Assembly (NCBI GenBank): GCA_023375675.1
Contig: JALQBC010000006.1
Span: 372,001-436,000 of the forward strand
Direction: 5' to 3'
DNA: 64,000 nt
Source of the DNA: Cytospora piceicola
Lineage: Eukaryota > Ascomycota > Sordariomycetes > Diaporthales > Cytosporaceae
The notes under the pieces are model-generated. The model was not told where the DNA came from, did not search any database, and saw only the letters and a program-made list of their open reading frames with translations. A program made the translations under genes and the position numbers. Shown piece by piece: positions 37,713-46,756 of this stretch. The first letter of the stretch is position 1; every line of letters starts with the position of its first letter.

Positions 37713-40700
37713 CTAGGCACCTCCAGACCATTCGTGATCCACCCAGGAAATGCTCGTCCTGACCTCCTCCCCGTCAGGCCCCTGCTTGACATGGCCCTTC
37801 AGGCCCCGCGCCAGCTGGTACATGGACCGCAGGAAGAAGGTCGAGTTGACGTCGGCCCTGGCCCGCCGCAGGCCTTGGTCGTACCCGGGCACGGCCTCGA
37901 GGCTCAGCTCGGCGCGCCGGCCGCCGCCCTGGCCGGCCTCGACGGACGTGTAGACGAGCTTCCAGCCGTCGTAGGTCGTCTCGAGGGTGCGGTGGACCTC
38001 GAGGCCCGCGAAGACGTACGAGGTGGGCACGAGGGCGTTCTCCTCGGGCGTGTCGGGCGCGCGGGGCGGGAGGAGGCCGCCCTTGCTGCTGTCCTTGTCC
38101 TTGTCCTCCTCCTCCTCCTGCTCCCGCGCCTGCCGGGCGGCCAGGCCGCCGCGCACCAGCCAGCCGGGCAGGCCGAGGCCGCGGAGGCGCGGGGGCGTGA
38201 CGAGCTCGCCCCTGCCGGGCTCGAGGCGCGAGTCCCGGAGGAAGGCGAGGAGCGGCGCCATGCCGCCCGTGGCGTCGATGGCGCGGCCGGGCAGCTCGGC
38301 GTACAGGCGCTGCGTGGAGCGCACGTCGACGTGCTCGGTGGGCAGGAGGATGTCCGAGACCGAGGTCTGGCTGATGGCGCGGAGGGACTGGGCGGCGAGC
38401 ACCTCGCGGTCCGAGGCGTGCAGGCGGAGCTCCAGCTGCGGCGCCTGGGGGCTGGCGGCGGCGGCGGCGGCGGCGTCGGCGTCCTCGGCGTAGGGGACGA
38501 AGCGCATCAGGATGGTGGACGTGGCGTCGATGGGCTGGTTGTAGGGGACCCAGGCCGGGAGGTGCATGCTTGCGACGGGGGGGATGAGAGGGGAGAGGGC
38601 CCGTGGCCAGTTGACGAGGCCGGTCGTCGGTTGGCTGAGGGCTTGGATCAGGCTGGGGTTGTGTTCGTGCAGTATGTGCCCGAACACGGCATTCGTTGAG
38701 ACCTTGAAGGGCATCCAGCCCGAGATGGTCGGCTTGGCGAATTCCAGTCCCTGCACATCCTCCGGCTTCTGCTCCTCCAGCTGTTCTTCGGGCTGTTCTT
38801 TCCGTGGCTTTGGAATCGCCAGCGGTTCACCCTCCAGCGGCCGGGGGAAGTCAAAATTTTGGTAGTAGGCATCAACCTTGGGTTTGAGTGTCGAGGTGGG
38901 CAGAAAGAGATCCTCCGCGGAAGGCCGGACCTTGTACTTGAGGGCCTCTACCGAGAGCGGCCATGTCGTGGCGTTGCGTGACTTCCCCGGTACGAGTGGT
39001 AGACAAAGTCGAGCCCATTCTCTCCGCCGGTCGACCCATGACAGCTTAGTTTTGTCGCTAAAGTCTTCGATGAATCTGCCGTTGTCTTTGATCTCGGGGT
39101 AGATGGTAAGTGTGCTGCTTGTGCTGGGAGACGTATGGCCCGTCAGCAGCAGCCGGAATATGACGTCCCCGAGATCCTCGAGATTGGATTGGGACTCGTC
39201 TCTGACGTTGATCCAGCTAACGCGAATCTGGAGCCAAGGGTCAGTGGAAGTCAATTGCAATTTTGGGTTATCTCGTTTTTTGCTCACCTCGTTCGAATCG
39301 CCAAACTCTACAACCGAGTTCGTGATCTTTCCAAGCTCGGCCAATATACCGTCATCGAGGTGCTGCATAGGAACCTGGTCCAAACTGAAACTTTGCACCT
39401 TGATCCTCGCAAGTGTCTCATTGATTGCGTTCACAACAGTTTCAGCGACAACCTTGGGAGCCACAATGCGGATGAGGTTCTGAGACCGTATGACCTCCAT
39501 CTGCTTCCCCTCCTTCAGGAAGATCCGCGATATCTTCTGTAGCCAGCGAAGCTGGCCCACTGTAAAAAACCATAGTTAGCCTCCGGTCGGTAATTGGTAT
39601 TTGCAACGGCGAGTACTTACGAGTGAGGAGTTTGAACTCCAAGTCACGGACTCGAATGTCCAGGCGACCGGTTCCATTTTGCAACTCATGAGCTGACACG
39701 CCCCAACATTCCCGCATCAGCTGCACGACGAGCCTATTCTTCGGGCGCATAGACTTCAGTACGTAGCCTCTCAAGGGGTGCTCTGTCTCTTCAATAGCCC
39801 CTGCGACTTCTGGGGACCAATGTGACCGCTCGGCCATCCAGGGGTATTCCACAGGCTTGTCATACAGGCTGCTTGGAGGAGTCTGGGCCTCGTCGGCCGC
39901 AACATCCTCGTCGGCTGTGGCGTCCTCGGAGTCCATGATATCCTCACTGGCCGTGGCTTCCTCGGTCCCCAGGAACTCCTCGATGGCGATACCATCCTCG
40001 TCGACAACAAGCTCCTCGTCGAGAGTCTCGTCCTTTTTGCCCTCAAAGGGTGGTCGCCCCTTGCGGCACCACTCCACATAGTACTCAAGTTGCAAAGATG
40101 TGAAGCCACTTAATAGTGTGTCGTACAAGGACTTGAATTCCCGTGCAGGCAGAGTCTTGTGGTCCGGCATGAGCTCATCAAGGTATTGTAAGAAGTCGAG
40201 GCTCGGTCTTTCCTCTTGCTCTAGGAAATCCTCAATCGTCAGGCTGTTCTGGGCTGTTTCCTTCGGACTCTTAAAAATCGGAAGAGCTTTCCTCTTCCAA
40301 GTGCCACGATCTCTGAGGACAAGGATCTCAGCTGGCTTGCCCAAGGTATTGACAGCCAACTGTGAAGCATCCGCCTCTAGCGTCATGGTGCCCCTCCTAT
40401 ACCTTTTCTTGGAATCCTTCGTCTCCTCGGTGCGTATACCGCCCTTATATGTTCTGCGGACAAGCTGACGCCCTTCAGGTCCTTCGGTTTTCTCAATTGT
40501 TTGTACCGTCTCCCCGCCTAGAGTTGCGGCCGTCAGGTCTTCAAGGGAGCTGGCAAGCCCATCGTCGACTGCAGAACCTTCAGGACGGGCTCCGCTGGCC
40601 TCCTGACCATCCTCCCAGGCGGCGGTATCATTCGTGGTCGGTTTGGCGGGACATGAGCCTCCGTCTTTGTGACGGTGCATGTTCTGCTTGCTGTTGAACA

Positions 40701-41010
40701 ACTTGCGACAATGGGGGCATGTGCGCCTCTCGATAGCGGCCTGTTTCGGGGACAAGTGCTGGTCCTGCTGCTCGTCCAGTCCCCACGCGGGACTGCGCTG
40801 TTGGTGCTGCCGAGTCTCATCGTGCCGCTGGTTCCTCAGGATCGTTTCGAGGTCGTCCTCGTGCGAGTCTGGCTTGCTCGCCTCGGAGGCATATTGCCGT
40901 CTTCGGCCGCGGATCTGCGCCGCCGCGACGGAGGGGATTGCTCGGCGGGTGACGGCGCGAAGCTGGCATCTGAAACAGACAGATCCGCCTGCTACAGAAG
41001 AGGAAAACAT
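37713..41010 (-). CDS. SLS1: Mitochondrial inner-membrane protein Sls1, 1078 aa
   Basis: Sls1 links mitochondrial transcription and translation at the inner membrane in yeasts. Exons 41010-39621 and 39559-37713 join in frame. The N-terminus is Arg-rich (TRRAIPSVAAAQIRGRRRQY), fitting import. Family blocks include RGTMTLEADASQLAVNTLGK, PAEILVLRDRGTWKRKALPI, LRWLQKISRIFLKEGKQMEV and KTKLSWVDRRREWARLCLPL. Residues 98-120 read as a zinc-finger-like pattern, Cys98-x2-Cys101-x12-His114-x5-Cys120, which I do not associate with this family. A long acidic, Glu/Asp-rich segment lies around residues 365-400. The start was chosen at the first ATG that gives a presequence; an upstream in-frame ATG at 41127 would cover the promoter side. 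Divergent from Nse3, start codons 343 bp apart. Confidence 0.88.
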
Positions 41011-41353
41011 TGGGTACGAGAAAATTGTCCGGATCCTCCCATAGACAAAATAAAAAAAGGGAGTTCTCCAGTTCGCCGTGTCGCGACAACTTCCGGGGCT
41101 CAGGTGGAAAATTTCCCAGAGAAGCACTCGAGACCCTTGGACTTACACACCCGCCCGGCAGGCAAGACTTTTTTTGTGCCCCTCGGCCGGCAAACGCGTA
41201 AAGTCTCAATTAAGCAAGCGCGTCTCTCCTCTCAATGGTCCCTCTCGGTTTCTCTCGGTGTATTGAGTCCTACTCGGTTTGTTTTATCCTTTACTCTATT
41301 GACGAACTGTAAGAGCATAGATCCTAGAGTATAGCGGCTTCACATTCCCCACA
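41011..41353. promoter_or_regulatory. Compact bidirectional promoter of Sls1 and Nse3
   Basis: Only 343 bp separate the two divergent start codons, so both promoters must lie here. The stretch has CT-rich and TCTCTCCTCTCAATGG-like sequence near 41222-41240; no TATA box is obvious. Confidence 0.55.
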
Positions 41354-42555
41354 ATGCCTCCAGCAGTACGAAGATCGCGCCTTGTAAGTCGCACCCGTCG
41401 ATGCGTCCCCCTGTGAACAGACCAGACCGGCTTATGCAATCCCAGGTCGCCGATGACGAAGAAGAGGAACAGAGGCCGAGACAGCGCCAGCGCCACGCCG
41501 ATCCAGACAGTGATGACGATGCGGAAGAAGAAGAAGAGGACGACAACGAGGGGGTAGAATCAGCAGACGGCCAATTAATAAAGAAGCTTGTCAGGTACGC
41601 ACTGGCCTGCGACTTCAACAGAACAGCAATACGCAGAGACGGCATCAAGGAGAAAGGTGTGTTCCCGAAAGCTACGAAGTAAACCATACGTACCGTCTAA
41701 TGGCAATCTAGTCCTCGCCGACCAAGGACGAGCATTCAAGAGAGTATTCGAGGGAGCACAAGAAACACTCCGGCTCATATTCGGCATGCAGATGGTCGAG
41801 TTGCCAGTGAGAGACAAAGTAACGAAAGAGGAGAAGCGCAAAGGTAAGCATGCGGTCGACTGCGACCACCCTTCCTTCCCCTACAGGCGATCCATACAAT
41901 ACTGACCTGTCTCCCCGTAGCCGCAAAGTCACAATCGAAAAGTACGAACTCCAACGCCTACGTCCTCGTCTCCGTCCTCCCCGACGCCTACAAGACCCCC
42001 AAGATCATCGCGCCCTCCAAAAACCTCAGCGACGAGGAGGAATCCGCCTACGTCGCCTTCTACACCATGATCATCTCCCTGATCCGCGTCAACGGCGGGG
42101 AGCTCAGCGACCCGAAGCTCAAGCGGTACCTGCGCCGGCTCAACGCAGAGACCAACTCGTTCCACAGCACCAAGACGGAAGACACCCTTGCGAAACTGCA
42201 GAGGCAGGGGTACCTGGTCAAGAACATCGACAAGGAGGCGAGGCAGCATGGCGACGAGCACGAGGCCACGACGTGGTTCGTGGGGCCGAGGGGGAAGGTA
42301 GAAGTTAGCGACGAGGCGATTGCTGGCTTGGTGAGGGCCGTTTGGGGGGAGCAGAGCGCGGAGCTCGAGTCGAGGCTGCAGAGCAGCTTGAACATCCAGG
42401 AGAGGGATGTTCCGGCCGGGAACGGCGCAGACGGGGCGGTTGGGGACGACTCTAGGATCGGCGATGCGAATGGCGCTGCAGACAACGGCGAGGGGTCGAG
42501 TACGAGGAGATCAGGCCGGCGGAGACAAGCCGAAGAAGAGGAAGAGGACGAGTGA
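41354..42555 (+). CDS. NSE3: SMC5/6 complex subunit Nse3 (MAGE domain), 335 aa
   Basis: Nse3 is the MAGE-family, DNA-binding subunit of the Nse1-Nse3-Nse4 part of the SMC5/6 genome-stability complex. Exons 41354-41383, 41446-41656, 41712-41843 and 41921-42555 join in frame to 335 residues. After an acidic N-terminal tail (DDEEEEQ, DAEEEEEDD), the MAGE homology domain starts at GQLIKKLVRYALACDFNRTA. It continues through FKRVFEGAQETLRLIFGMQM, NAYVLVSVLPD and MIISLIRVNGGELSD to QGYLVKN and a TTWFVGPRGKVEV block, in the order expected for winged-helix A and B. The C-terminus is basic then acidic (RSGRRRQAEEEEEDE). The first coding exon has ten codons. Confidence 0.9.
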
Positions 42556-42952
42556 GAAGGCGAGTTAATGTGTCTCGCAATGCGAGTGCGAGCGTTAACT
42601 GTATTTGCTCTAAGCCAGTTCCGATGCTATACGGACTGGTCGACTTGCGGTAGCTTAGCTACATGCAGAATTACTTGATACCCCTAGCCTGGCCCCCTTG
42701 AACTTCTGCGTCTTGATCTGTCCATCCCCACAAGCGACACCGGTCAAAGCTTTGCCGCCACTTCTGTATCATCGTGTGATATACCTCCTGGTCGCAGAAT
42801 TTCTCCATTATAGATCCGCGTTCGATCGTCGTGGCATTCGGTCGCCGTCTGGCGTGGCATTCACCGTGTAGCTATTGCCGCCGATGCCGTGCTTATTTGC
42901 CGGTCGCCTTCATCTTGTCCCATTTCAACAACCAAAAGCAAAACACCTCCCT
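42556..42952. other. Gap between convergent Nse3 and SF3b5
   Basis: About 400 bp of 3' flanks; nothing recognised. Confidence 0.5.
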
Positions 42953-43337
42953 TCAGACGCCACCCTGGTTCGCGGCGGCAAGCATGACCATCTCATCCTC
43001 CCTGGGCGGCGGGGGGCCGGCCGGCTGGACCATCTGCCTGATCAGCTGGGCGCGGACCTTGGCCATGGGCTCGTTCTGGGCGAGGGACATGTAGGCGAGC
43101 AGGGGCGTGTGGCCGACGACGCTGGCCTTGGTGTCGCGGTGGATGTTCGTCTTCCACTCCCAGCTGGTCGTGTCCGGGTGCCCGGTGCCGATGTACTTGG
43201 CCTGGAGCCGCTCGAGCTCTTGTTGGGTGCGGAGCTTGTCGGCCTATGTGGGGGAGGAACAATCGTTTGCCTTGGTTAGTGCCTGGTCATTTTCTGAGTC
43301 ACAGTGTTGTCGTTTTGGGGGAGGGTGGACATACCAT
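42953..43337 (-). CDS. Splicing factor 3B subunit 5 (SF3b10/Ysf3), 97 aa
   Basis: SF3b5 is the small subunit of the U2 snRNP SF3b complex that recognises the branch site. The ATG at 43337-43335 is followed at once by GTATGT. The intron runs 43334-43244 (91 nt, ending CACATAG), and the second exon is 43243-42953. So the first coding exon is a single codon. The spliced product is 97 residues, starting M-ADKLRTQQELERLQAKYIG, with the family hallmarks KYIGTGHPDTTSWEW, HRDT and the C-terminal MVQPAGPPP block; human SF3B5 is of similar size. Because the intron follows the ATG directly, a plain open-frame search misses this gene. Frame, length and conserved blocks together make the call secure; the start exon deserves transcript support. 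Confidence 0.92.
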
Positions 43338-44046
43338 TTTGATGTTTGAGGCGTTGTTGTTTGGTTACGAAAGAGTTAAGACTGCGACAGTCTTGCGCCA
43401 GAGACGGGAACGTTGCGGCCGGCAGAGCGAAGAGCCCAGTATTCGGGAGGGTCTGACGCGGGTAGGGACCCCGGTATTACGATATCAATTGTAGCTTCAT
43501 TAGTCAGCCCCTCTAGTGGAATGCTCGGCATTGACTACGATCAAGAACCTTTCCAACCACGCGATTCGGACTGATGTAAGAATGGATATGCTGGTTTTTG
43601 GCTTGAGGATCCCAGGAGGGGCCATCAGTTATATTTTTGTTTGCTTTTCGTAAAGCGTATAAGATCATGTGCAACGCCCGCCAATGTGAGTAGAGCTCTA
43701 TTCCCAAAGCGACAGTAATGGGCCATCATCCATCTATGCTAGCACCCTCCTAGGCATCGTGATAAATCGGTGCCGATGCCTTTGCCGATATCTCCGGAGT
43801 ACTTTTCTTCATCACATCTTCCCGCCGTAGGGCCCAGTTTAAAAGGCCGTCTTGAGATGCCGATGCATCGTTTACACCGAGAACGCCGGATACGCGGATG
43901 TCGATGTTACCAGTTGTGATCCCCCCAATTAATCGACTGTGCCTATCTTGATTCCTCTCGAGTGGCATTATAGTACAGTCGTTCAGTTCCAACTATTGTA
44001 GAATGATTGTCAGCAGCATATACGCACAGTGGACTGGGTGTGTCAC
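43338..44046. other. Region downstream of Isd11 with one unexplained open frame
   Basis: On minus, an 80-codon open frame (43992-43750) begins MELNDCTIMPLERNQDRHSR and follows the Isd11 stop by about 55 nt. That gap has donor-like GTAGGT and acceptor-like CAATAG ends, but splicing there would reach a stop after three codons. It may be a 3' untranslated intron or chance. No family recognised. The right-hand part also contains the SF3b5 promoter. Confidence 0.35.
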
Positions 44047-44657
44047 CTACCCTTGCTCGGATTGCCGTGCAATGTCTCCCTTGTTGCCCTTTTGCTTCCC
44101 CTGGGATGTTGTTAGTTCGTAGTCCGGAATCCTATCCAGACGGTAGGGTCGACATACCGAAATTCCTCCCTCCACCACTAACCGATCCATCTGGTAGAAC
44201 TGGCTGACCACGGTTTGTCGCTGCGGGAACCTTATCAGCACCACCGTACATATATAGCATCTTTCCCTGCTGGACACGACAAGGCTTGTGCAGTCCTGTC
44301 TGCCAGCAGCAAAGGACCGTATATGGGCGATCTCACCTTCATAATCTGGAGGTCCTTCAAGCCCTGCTGTACGAACTCCTGTATCTGTCTCGAGTCCTGG
44401 ACATCCTTGTTCTCCCTGAAAGCGTCCCTTGTCCGTCTCTTGGCATATTCTCTGAAGTTGTAGGATGCGAACTGCTCGCCCTGTCGAAGGAGCTGGCGGT
44501 ACTGTCACACGAGGCTGTCAGTATCGAAGGTTCCGAAGCCTATGGCGGCGTAGCTTTTGCGCCCGCGCGCATGCCTGCGCGTGAACATGGACCACGAACT
44601 TACCAGAGACCGAACTTGCTGGGGCGACTCGCCCTTGAGAGCCGAGGATAATGACAT
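44047..44657 (-). CDS. ISD11: Isd11/LYRM4, iron-sulfur cluster assembly LYR protein, 111 aa
   Basis: Isd11 binds and stabilises the mitochondrial cysteine desulfurase Nfs1, which supplies sulfur for Fe-S clusters. Four exons, 44657-44604, 44501-44337, 44220-44158 and 44100-44047, join in frame to 111 residues. The LYR motif is interrupted by the first intron: exon 1 ends VRSL and exon 2 begins YRQLL. Other hallmarks are [38 protein letters not shown] and MDRLVVE. Fe-S members of the LYR family share the F near the start of helix 2 (EQFASYNF). The last 17 residues (GKQKGNKGD...) are an unrelated basic tail. The last intron is in frame and could be retained without a stop. Confidence 0.93.
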
Positions 44658-45739
44658 GGCGGGAGGTTTGGATTATGGAGGATGTGGGTTGTGTAGAAAG
44701 GAAATGGTGTGTGTAGGAAGGCAGATTTTCGTAAAGAGGCCTGGCTTCGCAGTGATATTTGAAATCTAAGTAAGCCCCGGCACGGCGGCCTTATGATGCA
44801 ACGCCTTCGCCCCGAGGCGGCATAAAAAAGTTCGGGGTTTCCGGGCGGGGGTACAAAGGTACTTTCGCCTTTTTAAGTACATACCCAGTTATACGTACCT
44901 TATGTAATAACTAGATGCGATATCAACAACTACACGGTACACTCAACCACAATCAACCACGTCAAGATTTATCTCATGGTTCCTTTCACCTTGGGCCCAA
45001 ATGAGTCTTATGTGTGTTCTTATGCCCACTTCCTTTCTGTACAGTTCATGCCTCCCTGGCCCATCCCAGTACCCAGTGCTTTACGACTCCGAGTGATGAG
45101 TTCCTGTTCTCTTGTTCCTCGGCTTTAGCCCAAGACTATATACTTCTCAAACAGTCTCCACGGTCTTTTTTGTCCTCCAGAAATATACCATGGCAGTGGA
45201 ATTTGAGTACTTTAGGTGGGCAATTTGGTAGTATGGCTTTCTCGGGCCACGGCCAGTGACAGCACCCTTATACTATATGAACATGCTTGGCTTGCTCTGC
45301 GCGGTCGCAGTATCTGGGCAAGGATGAGTGTCCTAGGCAAGCAAGTGTTTCGATATTCTGCGTGCTCGTGACAACATCTTGTAAACGAGAGAGGATGGGG
45401 GGGGGGGCTATGGGGAAGAACAGTATAAGCTCATCAAAACTCCATATAATACCTGACAGCGAGTGCTGGCAAGTTTGGGAAACGGTGGGCGACGTCTTCA
45501 AGCAAACGGTGGGCGTACGAGGTTGAACGAGTCTGGCAGGAGCGCGTTTGTCCGTATGTTCTCAAACGCGTCCTAAATCACCGTTTGTCAAGGCGGCGTG
45601 GTCTGTATGCTACACGTCGAATAACGTCGCAAGTTGCTGGCAACCAAACCACGGTAACAACACAACATCCAGAACAACACCCTTCCCTTCCCATCTACTT
45701 TTTCAGTCAAGCTGCAACGCCAGTTCGATCTCGGGCAAT
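44658..45739. other. Divergent intergenic region upstream of Isd11 and the 45740 gene
   Basis: About 1.1 kb. A G-run (GGGGGGGGGG) lies at about 45398-45408. Open frames at 45014-45259 and 45268-45501 show no protein character. Confidence 0.45.
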
Positions 45740-46756
45740 ATGGCAACAGTCCCGACTATTTTTGTCTGGGATGAGACGTTCGAGGCCTATGTCTTGACGG
45801 AATCACGTCCAGCTCCAGGCCAAAAGACCATCGACGGATCCCTGCTTGCCTTGGACGAGGACCTCCTCGAGAGAGCCAAAAAGCTCAAGGAGCGCGGCTT
45901 GAGGCGAACTAACAAGTACCTGAAACACCTTTCCGATTCGAGCAAGTACCTCAGGTGGCCAATGACCAAGCCCAGAGATGTTGCTCTCCATAACCTGAAA
46001 GCCTTGGCTGGACACTACCCTATCGTCATCCCCTCGCTCGACGCCAACCACGGAACACAACTGTCTATCTCGATCTCCCCTGATTGTGCTGCTAATAGCC
46101 TTGAGCTTGAACATCACCCGGAGGAGACCAACATAGTCATTCACCTGGTTGACTTCTCTGAGCTCATCCCGGCCCGACATCGTCACCTACGCGCAACGCA
46201 AATGAAACACGAGGGGCCTGTTGACTTGGGAGCCCAGCCCAGTGTCAACAAGTGTGAGGACTCCTCTCCGCCCGTATCTCACAGAGACGAAAACCATAAC
46301 ATGCAGCTTCTGCGATCTGACACTCGACCACCTACTCTGGTGCACATCGTTGGTCGCTTCATGACGCGTGAGGCAAATGCTGACCGCGTTCACAATCTGG
46401 ATCTATCGAAAGGGTGGGAACCCACCGTATTCGTCGTCGCAATCGACCTCAACTTCAATGCCCGAGGCAAGAAGGCAGTCTGGGCCATCCGAGACTACAA
46501 CTCGTCGATTACTGGCAAGTACGTGAAAAAAGCTCCTGTAGACGCCACGACGGCTTTGCAAGACGTCAAAGGCTCGGTCAATCGCCTCCGAAGTGTCTGG
46601 CCTGCATTCGACGCAAAGATGACCTTCGACGCAGCGCAGTTGGCTCGCTCGGTCGATGATTTCAGGACGAGCTATGTCGAGGACATGGGCCGCATGGTAG
46701 GAAAGACGGCGGGGACTTGGAAGCTGGACATCGTGGCTATCGAAGCGGAGGACTAA
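45740..46756 (+). CDS. Hypothetical protein of unknown family, 338 aa
   Basis: An intronless frame; I start at the ATG at 45740 (MATVPTIFVWDETFEAYVLT) because the 64 codons before it are Ser/Asn-rich and unconvincing. The sequence alternates hydrophobic and charged residues like a globular protein: RGLRRTNKYLKHLSDSSKYL near residue 55, LVHIVGRFMTREANADRVH near 205, and a C-terminal FRTSYVEDMGRMVGKTAGTW. There is no signal peptide, membrane helix or cysteine pattern. The segment PTVFVVAIDLNFNARGKKAV looks like a core beta strand with its turn. I do not recognise a family and assign no function. Confidence 0.7.
   Translation: MATVPTIFVWDETFEAYVLTESRPAPGQKTIDGSLLALDEDLLERAKKLKERGLRRTNKYLKHLSDSSKYLRWPMTKPRDVALHNLKALAGHYPIVIPSLDANHGTQLSISISPDCAANSLELEHHPEETNIVIHLVDFSELIPARHRHLRATQMKHEGPVDLGAQPSVNKCEDSSPPVSHRDENHNMQLLRSDTRPPTLVHIVGRFMTREANADRVHNLDLSKGWEPTVFVVAIDLNFNARGKKAVWAIRDYNSSITGKYVKKAPVDATTALQDVKGSVNRLRSVWPAFDAKMTFDAAQLARSVDDFRTSYVEDMGRMVGKTAGTWKLDIVAIEAED

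Noticed and set aside
37581..38699. 372-codon plus-strand frame opposite Sls1
   Set aside because: Antisense of GC-rich Sls1 coding sequence; composition is Gly/Ala/Arg-rich without domains.
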